A stretch of DNA of 64,000 nucleotides from Lunularia cruciata (Eukaryota; Streptophyta; Marchantiopsida; Lunulariales; Lunulariaceae). A program made the position numbers and the translations under genes. The first letter of the stretch is position 1. Each line of letters starts with the position of its first letter. Positions 1 through 10,590 of this stretch are shown here, piece by piece. Location of the stretch: positions 30,566,001-30,630,000 of the forward strand of contig OX419757.1 of assembly GCA_948567375.1 (NCBI GenBank). The letters run 5' to 3'. Under the pieces are notes generated by a model, which searched no databases, was not told the origin of the DNA, and saw only the letters and a list, made by a program, of their open reading frames with translations.

Positions 1-160
1 ATCTTCAACTTATCATGGTTAATCCTATCAAAGTATCTTCCTCCCAACTCCTTGAGATCATAGGTGTAATTGCCCCACACCTTCTCCACTATGAAAGGTC
101 CAAAGTACTTAGGCAAAAACTTCTTTTGCACTCTCTTGAATCGAATGGAATCAAACAAAA
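1..160 (-). pseudogene. Copy A integrase C-terminal GPF module, displaced out of frame
   Basis: The minus strand here encodes D-W-V, then K-Y-F-G-P-F-I-V and W-G-N-Y-T-Y, which is a GPY/F-type integrase C-terminal module. It follows the integrase core of copy A but lies in a different frame. Compared with copy B (near 12070-12110), copy A lacks about 19 nt between two GGTG direct repeats near position 165-185. That gap shifts the frame and creates the stop at 161-163. Copy D carries the same lesion. Confidence 0.75.
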
Positions 161-3100
161 TTACCCAATCACCTTCTTCTTGTCTTGCCTCTTATCATAG
201 CTCTCCTTTTGTTTCCTTTGGGCTTGCTCCACTCGAACCATAGCAACTGCTCTTGCCTCTTCCAACTCCATGAGTTGATCCTTCCTTGACTTCTTTGCAT
301 CACCTCCTTGTGCTTTCTTCAATCTCCTATGAATGCTTTGGAAGGTAGGAAGATCAAAGTGAATAGGTAAGGTAGACTCAATACCATACACCAATTGAAA
401 TGGAGAATATCCAGTGGAAGTTTTCATGGTTGTCCTATACTCCCACAAAACTGCATGAATCCTCTTGTCCCAATGATGTTTAGCCCCCTCCATTTCTGCA
501 TCTTTGGCCAACATCATGCACAAGGTCTGATTGGTTCTCTCTGCCAAGCCATTGGAATTTGGCTTATAGGATGTAGTTACTCTATGTGTGATAAAGAAAT
601 GTTGTAGCATGGCTGTAGTAATGCTTCTTGTAAACTCTCCTCCTCTATCAGAAACCAACTCCAAAGGTCATCCAAACCTAGTGATAATGCGTTCATAAAG
701 AAATCTACCCACTTCATCTTCATTCTTGTCCCTCAATGGTCTAGCCTCAACCCACTTGGTAAGGTAATCAGTAACTACCACAATGTACCAATTGTTCCTT
801 GGGTTTCTATTGAGAGGACCTACAAAATCAATTCCCCACTTCTCAAAAGGTCCTAGCAATGGAATTGATCTAAGTGGTGGAGTGGATGTAGACTTTCTAG
901 CAAAAGCTTGACAAACATGACAAGTTTTGCAATAATCAAGACAATCCTTAAAAATCCCTCTCCAATGGTAACCTGCATCTAGAATCTTGAAAGCAGTCAC
1001 CTTTCCTGCAAAGTGTCCTCCACATACTAAACCTTCATGAAACTCCTTTATGAGTAGGATAGACTCTTCCTTACCCACTGCTCTTCGAAGTAGACCATCT
1101 GCTCCTTGGTGAAAAAGAATATCCTCCACCATTGTGTAAGGTCTAGATCTTGCTGCAAGGGCCTTCCTCTCCCTAGCATGCATCCCTTCTGGATAGTTAC
1201 CTTTTGTCACAAAATCCACAATCTCCTTGTACTCCATTGGAACCTCTTGAGTGACTGAGATTGTCATGAGCTCCTCATCTCCATCATGATCATAGGCTCT
1301 AGATAATAAATCAGCATTTGCATGTTTCTTTCCTGGCCTATCTTCAATGGTGTAGTCATACTCAGACAAGAGTATCATCCATCTTGCTAGTCTCCCTTCA
1401 ACATTAGGCTTGTTGAAGATGTACTTCAAAGCCTTGTGATCCGTGACAATGGTGGCTTTCCCTCCAATCAAGTAGTGTCTAAACTTCTTGAGACCAAAGA
1501 TCACTGCCAACCCTTCTCTCTCCGTGACAGAGTAGTTCTTCCCTGCTGAAACCATCTGCCTACTAGCATAAGCTATTGGATGATCATGCCCATCTTGGTC
1601 TAATTGACTAAGAGTGCATCCTATAGCTACATTAGAAGCATCAGTGTAGAGGATGAAAGGTTTACTCCAATCAGGTTTAGCAAGAATTGGAGCTACAACA
1701 AGGGATTGCTTGAGCTCCTCAAAAGCTTTGAGAGCCTCCTTGTCTTCCAAAATCTCCATATAATCTACACCCTTCTTCATGTAGATGGTCAATGCATAAG
1801 CCTTGTTGGAAAATGAGAAGATGAACCTCCTATAGTACCCAACCATCCCCAAGAATTGGCGTAACTTTGTCAAGCTTGAAGGGAATGGAAGGTCTGAGAT
1901 TTTCCTCACCTTCTCAGGATCAACTGCTATTCCATCCTTGGAGATGATATGCCCCAAAAGTAGACCTTCTTCACATCCAAAAATGCACTTCTCTGGGTTG
2001 AGTGATGCATTTGCCTCATCCAAGCGTTGCAAGACTTTGATTAGGTGCTCAAAGTGCTCCTCCTTGCTCCCATAGACACAAAAGTCATCAATGAAATCTC
2101 TCACAAATTTCCCAATGAAAGGTTCAAATACCTTGTTCATGAACCGTTGGAATGTGGCTGGAGCATTGCAAAGCCCAAAAGGCATGACCTTGAAAGCGTA
2201 AGTTCCCCAAGGTGTGGTGAATGTGGTGAGTTGTTGATGCTCTGGTGCAATCTTGATTTGGTTATATCCACTATAACCATCTCCAAAACTGTACCTCTCA
2301 TGACCTGCAACCTCCTCCAAGATCTCATCAATGAATGGCAATGGGTAGTAGTCCTTCTTGGTAACAGCATTGAGCTTCTTGTAATCCACACATACCCGAA
2401 GCTTGCCATTCTTTTTCTTCACAATGACAATTGGAGACACCCATTCTGAATTCTCCACCTCAAAGATAAATCCAGCCTCCTTGAGCTTATCAATCTCCTC
2501 CTTCACAACCAAAGATATTGGTAGGCTAATGCGACGTTGCTTTTGGCGGATTGGTCTTGCATGTGACTCCACCTCTATCTTGTGCTCCTCCAAGGTGACT
2601 TCCTTCAAATCCTTGTAACTAAAAGCAAACACATGGATGAACTTGCGGAAAATCTCCTCAAATCTCACCTTCTCCTCCTTGGTAACATTTGGGCCATACT
2701 TGAGGGTAGATAACCTTCTCTCTACCTCCTCAAGTGTCAATGGTGATTTATCTGGGTCCTTCAAAACCTCTGGCTTAGGTGCAAAATCCATAGCACACAA
2801 AGGATACACATCTGAATCAGATTCAAATTCATCCTCCTCCGTGGAAGTCTCCTCTTCCATGCTTGTGTCCACACCTGAAGCTCCTTCTTCAGAATCTGAT
2901 TCCCAATAATCAGAAGATGGTGTATCTGAATGTGAAGTGTTGGTGGTGTTAGTCACAAGAACAGTGACTCTATGGTTTGATGGCCCAATCCTCAAGTACC
3001 CTTTGTGCCATCGATCAGTTATGCGTGCTGCTCTCAACCATGGCCTCCCAAGAAGTAAGTCATAGCTTGAATCCTTCAAGACTTGGAAACTCATGAGATT

Positions 3101-4765
3101 TTGAACTCCCATAACTGAAACTACCACCTTATCCATCACCCCTACTGGTCGAACTTGTTGCTTGTTTGCCATGCTCACCACAAATGTTGAAGCTCTTGAG
3201 GGTATCATACCCAACTTCTTCATCAACCTTTCTGACATGGCATTCACTGCTGATCCTCCATCAACCAATGCATCCTTGATGTTGTGACCATTCACTCTCA
3301 CATCAATCTTGGAGGCATATTCACAAGCTTCCCATGGTGCTGGCTTGGCATCCACCACCCCCATTGATACTGGAACTTTTGCCTTCTTCTTCTTCTTGCT
3401 CCTTGTAGAACTCAAACCACCTCTAAGCTCCTTTCTCAAGGTAGGGTTCAAAGCAATTAATTGGCCCACTATGATGTTAGCCTTGTGACTACCAACATCC
3501 TCCAACACATTGTAGTTCCATTGTTGCTTTGAGATCAAGAAGTCCTCCATCCCCAACTTCTTCCTTGGAGTCTTTGTTGTTGATGGTGTTGAGGTGTGAG
3601 TGGTCCTAGTAGACATAGGAGTATCCTTGCTTGAAGTAAATCCTTGAGAAGAGTGAACATCCTCTGCAAAACAATCTCTCTTCTTCTCTTGTGCCAAAAG
3701 CTCCAAATTAAGACCCTTGGAGTTTGAGCACTCTCCCTTCTCATACTTGCTCTCAACCACATCTATGGATGCTATCCCCTTACCTTTGTTGGGATTAGGA
3801 GCCACTTGGGTTTCACTACCTCCCTCTTTCCCTCTATTGGCTCCCTCATAACCCCTTCCTCCATGGTAAGTGGAATTTGGGCAATTCCTTTGGATATGGC
3901 CTCTTCCTCCACAACCAAAACAATTTCTATCATTGAAATTGTTGGCTGGTTGGCCTCCTCTATATGGATAGTTTCCATAACTCCTAGGCCCTCTCCCTAC
4001 ATTCTGATCCACCTCTCTCTTCTCCCATAGTTGCACCACATTGATCTTGAGATCCGCAAGTTGTTCTGTGATGGTTTGGAGTGGATCTTTTGGTGGAGGT
4101 GCAAGAACTGGAGCAACTACTACTTGTGGTGCAACCCTTGTCACCAAAGTATCAGAAGTTCCACCATACTTGTAGCCTTGAGGAGGATGCACAACCTCTT
4201 TCACCACCAAATCACTCTCATCCCCTTCCAAACTCTCCTCCATAGGAATTGCGATCTTGATAGCTTCAACCTTGGAAGAAGGTTTCTCATATCTCACCTT
4301 GCTTCTAATTTGTGGTCTCAATCCTCCCACAAAATTCTTGGTGAGCATGGCCCCTATGCCAATCATTGTAGTCTCCACATCATCCCCACCCTTCCTCAAC
4401 ACTATGCGAAATCTGGACTCCAACTTTTCCACTCTTTCCACATAGACTCTCACTTTCTCTCCATCTCCTTGCTTGAGAAATGTAACCTCACTCATCAATC
4501 TCTCATAACTCTCATCAGGAAGAAAGTTCTCAATGAGTGCTGAAGTCAAAGTCTCCCAAGACTCCTCTTCCCCCTCTCTCCTCTTTCTCTTTTGGTATTC
4601 TGACTCATACCATGTAAGTGCTGCATCCTCAAAGAAATCTGGTAATAATGAGGCCCACTCATTCTTCCTCCTCTCATTGTTTCCTATGCAAGCTCTCTTG
4701 AAGTCTCTCACAAAGGCCTCCACATCTTCTCCATCTTTGCCAAAGAAAACCGGAAGTTTCCCCAT
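161..4765 (-). pseudogene. Copy A gag-pol polyprotein (one nonsense codon, C-terminal frameshift)
   Basis: About 1,534 codons stay in a single frame, broken by one TGA at 668-670 where sister copies G and H have TGC. From the N-terminus: a gag-like region (residues 1-200); a CX2CX4HX4C zinc knuckle at residues 282-295 (3881-3922); a protease with the unusual active-site core V-D-G-G-S (Asp 502, near 3260); an acidic spacer (residues 610-650); RT with the first catalytic Asp at 829 and FIDD at 891-894 (2084-2095); RNase H (T-D-A-S near 1041, T-D-H near 1108); and integrase with the zinc-binding set H1243, H1251, C1282, C1285 and first catalytic Asp 1313. After the stop the same frame resumes with S-D-R-G-G-E-F and G-L-A-E-R. 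The start is the ATG before G-K-L-P-V-F-F, conserved in copy H. A single polyprotein without a gag/pol frame break is implied. Confidence 0.92.
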
Positions 4766-5006
4766 CTTAACCCCTCACTATCTTTCTTTTCTCTCAAATT
4801 TTTTTTTCTCTTTTCTTTTCTCTCACTCTATTACCAATAGAGTATATACATGACTAACACCATCTGAGAATAATCCACTCTAGGGAACACAAAAGGTTCA
4901 GGTTGCTCCAAGATTTCTATAGCAACATCAAATCCTAGAGTGCATATTAATCTAACTCTCATGGATAGTTTATCCATAAGTTCAAAGATTATCACCATCA
5001 CTAATC

Positions 5007-5498
5007 TTAAGAACTAGCTGATGAAGGTGGTAGTATTTCTGTAGCTGCACTAAGACTCTCTCCAAGATCCTTCACCAAAGTTTCCAAAAGTGCTTTTACT
5101 CCACTACACTCATGTCCTTTTGGAAGTCCTTCAACTCCACAAACCTCACACAACTCCTTGGTCTTAGATCTTCTCCCTCCCAATCTTGGTGAAGAAGGTC
5201 CAACATGCAAACCCAAGTCAAGTAAGCCTCTCCTTTCCCTCAATCTCTTGCTCTCAAAGGTCAATGGACATGAACTTGCCTTATGTCCCTTCTCTCCACA
5301 TAGAAAGCACTTAGACTCACTCTTTCCTCCAAGTGGTGTAGGTTTTTGGATCCTCTCAACACTCTCTTCAAATTCTATTGTAAATTCTCTTTTCCTCAAA
5401 TCCACCCCTTCAATCACCTCAAACCCTTGGGGAACCTTGCATAATCTCAATTTCCACTCTTGATGACCCTCCATGTTCCCCAAGATGATTCTAAACAC
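5007..5498 (-). CDS. Leader ORF upstream of gag: small two-zinc-motif protein (copy A)
   Basis: An open frame of 163 codons lies between the 5' LTR and gag, about 240 nt upstream of the gag start. Residues 64-77 form a CX2CX4HX4C zinc knuckle (C-F-L-C-G-E-K-G-H). Residues 117-131 hold a second cluster, C-x2-C-x8-H-x-C, which I do not recognise. The likely start is Met 9, before E-G-H-Q-E-W, because this Met is shared with copies B and H. The protein is basic between the fingers and serine-rich at its end. Ogre elements are known to carry an extra ORF upstream of gag, but I cannot say that this one is homologous. A role in RNA or DNA binding, or as an accessory nucleocapsid, is inference. Confidence 0.75.
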   Translation of the reverse strand: MFRIILGNMEGHQEWKLRLCKVPQGFEVIEGVDLRKREFTIEFEESVERIQKPTPLGGKSESKCFLCGEKGHKASSCPLTFESKRLRERRGLLDLGLHVGPSSPRLGGRRSKTKELCEVCGVEGLPKGHECSGVKALLETLVKDLGESLSAATEILPPSSASS

Positions 5499-6313
5499 TC
5501 AAACATGCTTTTTGTTGATCCCAAACTTCTCATGCAGGAGATCTCCACTCTGCAGAATTGACCCTTCCTCACAATGTCACTCAAATCTCCCAACCAATAT
5601 GTCACAGTCCTCTGAAATTTCTCACACTTGATCACAACTCTAGGGCGTTCCTGCCTGCAAAATTTCAGATCTTTTCATTAAGCCATTTGGCCTAGACACC
5701 TTTCTATTCAGCACCCATATTTCAGATTTGGTCTGAAAACCACCCCCCTCATTTCAAAAACTCATAACGCCCTGCGCAAAAATGATCTCTCTCTAATTTT
5801 TGTGGCATCAGGTAGGATACAATGCACTGAATTTTCTTGGAAATTTTCAAGACAATTCACTGAAAATTGAAGAAATGGCAGACTCTGTAAAATTTTCCAA
5901 AAGAGCATGCCCTTGCGGGAGCACTTTACCCTATCAACTTTCACAAATTCTAGCCCAGTGCGCATAGAAGCTCTCTCAATAATTTCAAATGTGCTAACTG
6001 AAAAATAACCCAAGCTATCATGTGTAGAAATCTCAAGTCCAGATCTCAAACTTGAGGTTTTGCCCAACATCACCTTAATCCCCAAAATCTGCAATCCACC
6101 TCACACAATCTCTCCAATTCCTCTCATGTGTACAGGATGTACAAAATCACCTCAAAGACATCATAATGAACTACAGTGTATACAAATGGATCTTGGTTCT
6201 CTAACATAAGTTCAGCCCTCTCCTCTCCTAATGTTCTCTCCAAGTGAGCTCTCATAGCCTCCTTCTGCCTAATGTAGAATTGGACGCGAAACATTATCTT
6301 GCCTTCTAGAGAG
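5499..6313 (-). other. Copy A 5' leader (between PBS and zinc-finger ORF)
   Basis: This untranslated leader holds two short minus-strand open frames that recur in other copies: 5762-6094 (110 codons) and 6124-6357 (77 codons, no ATG at its first codon, reaching into the LTR). Copies D, E and H have recognisable versions. I see no domain in either and would not call them genes without evidence of purifying selection. Confidence 0.4.
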
Positions 6314-6331
6314 GTCCCGGCAACGGAACCA
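6314..6331 (-). promoter_or_regulatory. Primer-binding site, copy A
   Basis: On the minus strand this reads TGGTTCCGTTGCCGGGAC, starting four bases (TTTT) after the LTR end. It resembles the tRNA-Asp-complementary primer site usual in Athila/Tat-type elements, with a few differences near its 5' end. The tRNA assignment is inference; the position and the TGG start are seen directly. The same site is intact at 27228-27245 and 52532-52549 and mutated in copies B and E. Confidence 0.7.
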
Positions 6332-6335
6332 AAAA

Positions 6336-7013
6336 TGTGAGCCGGCCTGTCTCTCACTCAGGATGAACCTCTGATGGCTATTATGGTAGCGCACCATGGA
6401 CTAAGAAGGCAAGGAACCCCAACTCCATCATACTCCTCCAAGGCTAACACTCCAAGACTCAAGACATTGCTCACTAGAGAACTCAATGAGAGAGAGATAG
6501 TTGCAAATGAAAGGATGATGAGTACCTCCTCACCCCTTGTTTATATACTTGTGAAATAGTTACGTACCAAAGTTACTAATTACCGTAGTAACTCAAGTTA
6601 CTAGACTAAAAGTCAAGTAAAGTCAAAAAGTAGAAAGGAATATCCATTCACATGGGCATATTCCCCTTATCTTGACCCAACCACTAAAGCAAGGATTCCT
6701 TCACATGGGCTATCCTTGGACTAAAGAAGAATCCAAAACAAAAAGGCTTGCGGGCCCAAGAGTTCTCAACTCTTTCCCAAAGCCAAACACCTAGGAATAA
6801 TACCAAGTCAACACACCAAAATCCAAAATAGTGGTGCTCATGTTTTCTACTTCCTCTAAAGTAAGGTCCCATCTATCTTAGCTATGACTAACTTTAGCTA
6901 ACCAGGACTAATATAGAACCATCCTTTATCTCTATATAAATAATATCTCTTAAGTACTTGTAATACCAAGCTAAATATCACAATACCACACACATGCACA
7001 AATGGGTGTTACA
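6336..7013 (-). repeat. 5' LTR of copy A
   Basis: This 678-bp LTR runs TGTAACACCC...GGCTCACA on the minus strand. It is the short LTR form: like copy D it lacks about 13 bp (the CTAAGCATGTGGT block) present in the ~692-bp LTRs of copies B and G. The antisense 61-codon open frame seen in every LTR is a by-product of the repeat. Confidence 0.92.
6540..6547 (-). promoter_or_regulatory. TATA box in copy A LTR
   Basis: TATATAAA on the minus strand, followed by CAAGGGGTGAGGAGG. It is conserved in all family 1 LTRs, so the U3/R boundary probably lies 25-35 bp further on. A cluster of AGTAAC and GTTACT half-sites lies just upstream. Confidence 0.65.
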
Positions 7014-7067
7014 ATACGTAGTGGGTTTACTCGGAGTGGTACTCAGTATCAGCATGAATCTCAAGTC

Positions 7068-9189
7068 CCAATGAAGGATGAGATTGACTTTGAGTTGGAG
7101 TTTGACACAGGGGCTGATTCAGTTGAGAGTGCACTTGATGTGTCCGCATAGTTGTTGTGGGACATGGACAAGATTTATGGGGCCTCCAAAGGCCCTAGGC
7201 GTTACTTTGGAACAGTGGGTACCATTGAGTTGGATGACTTCATCCAAGAATTTGATAGTTGGTGTGATCTGAAGCAGATGCGGAACCCGACTTTGTTCAC
7301 ACCCTTCATGGCATAGAAGGGGTTGTTTCAGCATCTGGAAGGTCCGCCAATGGATGACTACCATGAGTTTAGGAGAGCTCATTTGGAGCAGATTGAGTTA
7401 TGGAGATAGTATTGGTCTCTGAACTATGTCTATATCACTTAAGGCTTGGTGGCCAGGAGTAGATTGGCTGTACCTACGAGTTCTAGCTCAAGTAGTGCTG
7501 GTGGAGCTTGTGGAGGTGCACTAGCTGGAGATAGTGTTACTACGAGTGGAGGTACCGCTATAGGAGGTGGTGTGGTACCGGGGTTTAATCCCATGGTGGA
7601 ATTCTTTCTGTGTTTGAGGTAGAACTACCAAGGAGTGCGGACTCACAAGCTGAGGAGCTTGCAGGAGTTCCAGCAGAAGGCCGGAGAGAGCCAACGAGAG
7701 GCATACACTCGCATGAGGGAGCTGATCAGTTTCACTCAGGGAGTTATTGAGGCCCAAGCAGTCCAATTTTGGTATGGGATACTAGACAAGGAGTTACGAG
7801 GTAGAGTTTGTGTAATACTCTGAGGACAAGAGAAGAGAGAAAATATAGATTGCACACTCAAACATTTGATGCCCCAAAGAAGCACCTTCGCTTTATTATA
7901 TAGTCAAAGAGGATCTCCTCCAAGGAAGCTCCACCATAGGATTAGGGACATAGATAGGTGACATGTCAGCAAGCTCCACCCTTGGATTACTTACTTGGAT
8001 GGGTGACATGTCTGGTCTAGGTCCTATCTGGTTGGTCAAACAAGCTTTGACCGGAGGGAATCCTTTTGGGAATCTTCCTAAGGAATCTCAAAATCACGTG
8101 AGTAAGGTACCATTAGAAAGCTCTCGACAAGACAAAGCAAGGGTGAGGGAAGGCCAGCCTTTTCTTTATTGGAGAGGGGGGTTTGGCACATTATCAAGGC
8201 CTAATTCATTTGTTTAGGCCTCCAAAATTGACTTCAAAGATTTCAAGCATATTTTGGTTCCTACTCTATTAGTAGAAGTCCCCTTTTGGTGATACCTTTT
8301 TCTGATCTGTTTAGTCCATCATGTGTAACATCCTTCTTGATGTTACCAAACCAATTCTCACCTTTAAGTCATATGTCTCGCTATTGGTTCTAAGGTTCTC
8401 AAGTCTATTTCGGTTTCTACCCTATTAGTAGAAGTACTCTTTTGGTGATGCTTCTATCTTATCTATTTTGACCATCATGTATAACATCATTGTAGATGTT
8501 ACCAAACCAAATTTTACATCTAGATCATATGGCTAGCTCTTGGTATTACAGTTTGTGATGCTACATTGTTGCAGGCTACTTCGCCTACTTTGGCAGTGGT
8601 CTTTGGTTTGGCTGAGCGTATTGAGTTCAACATGGTGGAGGAGAGGGTGGTGATATTTGGATTTGGTAGGGAGACCTCATCCACGGCTGTGACTTCTTCT
8701 AGAGTGTAGCAGAGTGCACCACGCCCACTTGGTTTTTGAGGACTGGGTGGACAACCCTGATCCTATGGAGCGAGTGGAGGGCCTAGTGGAGTTAGACCCT
8801 TACCTTCATTTTTGGGTCAGCAGCAGCCAGTGAGTGGTGGTGTTGCTTGTTGGACTTGTGGTGGACCTCACCATAGGAGACAGTGCATTCAAGGCAGCGG
8901 ACCTGATACCTCTGGTGCATCACATCCAACATAGAGACAATGTGAGCATTGCCACAGATTTGGTCACACTAGTGACTGGTGTTTTGACCTACACCCGAAG
9001 TTACGGAGTGGTAGGGCTGCTATGGCAGGTAGTAGAGGAGCTCCAGTTCATAGAGGACAAGGTGGTAGAGGTGGTGGTAGAGGATATACACTTAGTAGGG
9101 GTGCAATACCTACCCTTACTTCTGATACAACTATGGCTACTCGGATTAAGCAATTGGAGCAGAGATTGGCTAGTATGGCTATTGCTTAG
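7068..9189 (+). pseudogene. Family 3 gag (two zinc knuckles, interrupted by a solo LTR)
   Basis: The frame can be followed from about 7068, with several in-frame stops (for example TAG in A-stop-L-L-W, near 7150), up to 7810. A 740-bp solo LTR interrupts it, and it resumes at 8556. Before the LTR a gag-like helical stretch is visible (E-F-Q-Q-K-A-G-E-S-Q-R-E-A-Y). After it come two zinc knuckles: C-W-T-C-G-G-P-H-H-R-R-Q-C at 8848-8886 (spacing slightly variant) and a canonical CX2CX4HX4C (C-E-H-C to D-W-C) at 8941-8982, then a Gly/Arg-rich tail ending in a stop near 9187. Two knuckles are unlike the single one of family 1. Internal stops are mostly TAG where CAG or TGG would fit. Confidence 0.75.
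7811..8550. repeat. Solo LTR of an unrelated family inside family 3 gag
   Basis: A 740-bp insertion with 8-bp terminal inverted repeats TGTAATAC/GTATTACA is flanked by the 5-bp duplication GTTTG (7806-7810 and 8551-8555). Removing it and one duplication restores the gag reading frame. TG...CA ends, a 5-bp duplication and no coding capacity make it a solo LTR. The last ~300 bp are two diverged direct copies with a period of about 156 bp (about 8251-8406 and 8407-8550). No other copy is present in the window. Confidence 0.88.
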
Positions 9190-10590
9190 AGGAGATCAGA
9201 CTTGGGTGCTGAGGCTTCCACCTCATATGCTGGTGATATAGATGCTTTGGATTTCATGTGCAGAGTAGCACAGATGGATGCATTTGCAGCATTGACTAGG
9301 AGTGCAGTACGTGCTCCAGAGCCTAGAGGAGCATCAATGGAGTTGGACCCACAGAGAGGAGAAGTTGGGAGATAGGTCAGACTTCCCTAGTCTTTCATGT
9401 TATTTGAGGCATTGAAGATGACATTCATGGTTCCTGGACATCCTAGTGCAGGTGTGGTAGGTGGTGATGAAGTGCATGATGGACTACTTGCTAATCAGCC
9501 ATGTGCTACTACATAGATTGAGTCTAGCATGATGTTGGAGGTGGCTCAGCTGATTATGCAGCATCCTTTGTTCTTGGCTAGTGACATGTTTACATTGAGA
9601 ATTGACCCAGCCCCAGTATTCTGGTTGGCTACCATGCTTTGTGAGAGTAGGGATGATGCAATTCCTACTACTAGAGCAAAGGTGGTTGGTAGTGGAGTTG
9701 ACTTGGTTGAGGAGCATGGGGTTTGTTCAGTGACCAGTGGTTTGTGGCAGGCAACAATGGCTAGATTGGAGGAGTTGTCAGCTTGACCGGCCTTTGAGAG
9801 AGCACGGTTTACACCTGATGTTGTCCTATTGGATAACTAGAGGGGGATTGTCCGTTTGGTGGGACCTTCATAGAAGGTCTATACACCATAGAGAGTCTTG
9901 TTAGACTCTGGTGCACAGCCCCTTATGTTGGTGAAGGCTGTAGTTGTCAATTTGGAGTTATGGAAGACCGATGTGGAGAGGTGTCCGTTTCAAATCCAGA
10001 CATCTCTAGGTGGTGGTTTGACATAATACATCACATGTGGGGAGCTTGTTGTCCAGGTTCAGCCTGGTCATCCGACTGATAGCTTGGTGGTGAGAGCTTA
10101 GGCTATTGCAACAATAGCTGAGTCATATGATGTGCTAGTTGGGGGAGCATTGTTATACTCCATGGGTTTTAGCATTGACTATTGGGAGGAGACAACCTCC
10201 TATAGACCTGGTTGGCAGTCTAGTGAGGGACGGGTATGTTGCCTACCAGTACACTTTAGTAGTGGTAGTCTTGGCTCACTATAGTCCAGGACTAGGGCAA
10301 CATTAGTTTTAGCTTTCAGTGGTGCAATTACTTGGCTTGGTGACTTGTTGGAGGGGAACGCTCATGCAGAGGATACTCTAGTACCAAAGGAGATCACTTG
10401 GATTTGAAGTACAAGTGGGATTGTTCCATCCACCTTGGATGTTCCATTGTGGAGTTCAAAGGAGGCGTTGCAGCAACATGTAGATCAATTGGTGCAACAG
10501 GCTTGGAGTGGAGCCTTCGTACCATCAGGAGATGAGTGTGAGGATGAGCCTCTAGAGGCAATTTCTTTGACACCTCTAGATACCACACTC
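9190..10590 (+). pseudogene. Family 3 protease region and flanking spacers
   Basis: The retroviral-type aspartic protease core L-D-S-G-A lies at 9901-9915, with the hydrophobic partner segment D-V-L-V-G-G near 10130. The Asp-Ser-Gly triad is intact, in contrast to the D-G-G of family 1. About 230 codons of unassigned sequence lie upstream (9190-9880) and about 110 downstream, before the methyltransferase. Stops at several points (for example near 9375, 9390, 9785 and 10020) break the frame. The DSGA core in this position supports a real pol upstream boundary. Confidence 0.65.

Larger units (their letters stand above)
1..7013 (-). mobile_element. OTA-type Ty3/gypsy retrotransposon, copy A (3' LTR lies left of the window)
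   Basis: This is a minus-strand LTR retrotransposon lacking only its 3' LTR and about 70 bp of 3' internal sequence, judged by comparison with copy D. Read 5' to 3' on the minus strand it has LTR (7013-6336), primer-binding site, a leader with a zinc-finger ORF, gag-PR-RT-RNaseH-IN, and a GPF module reaching position 1. The IN-last order makes it Ty3/gypsy. A GYSGYNQ block in RT, an F-x-D-D-F-x-V-Y-G catalytic block and the absence of a chromodomain fit the non-chromoviral Ogre/Tat/Athila group. It is the most intact copy in the window. The right flank ATAC begins inside family 3. Confidence 0.93.

Noticed and set aside
4031-4543. 170-codon + strand frame opposite copy A gag
   Set aside because: It is the reverse complement of a clear gag frame with a zinc knuckle downstream; no independent features.
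6124-6357. 77-codon frame spanning LTR end, primer site and leader
   Set aside because: No ATG at its first codon and no domain; it is retained in three copies but could simply reflect shared recent ancestry.
6374-6559. 61-codon frame (M-A-I-M-V-A-H-H-G) and 62-codon frame present in the antisense of every family 1 LTR
   Set aside because: They recur only because the LTR recurs, run opposite to element transcription and lack any domain.
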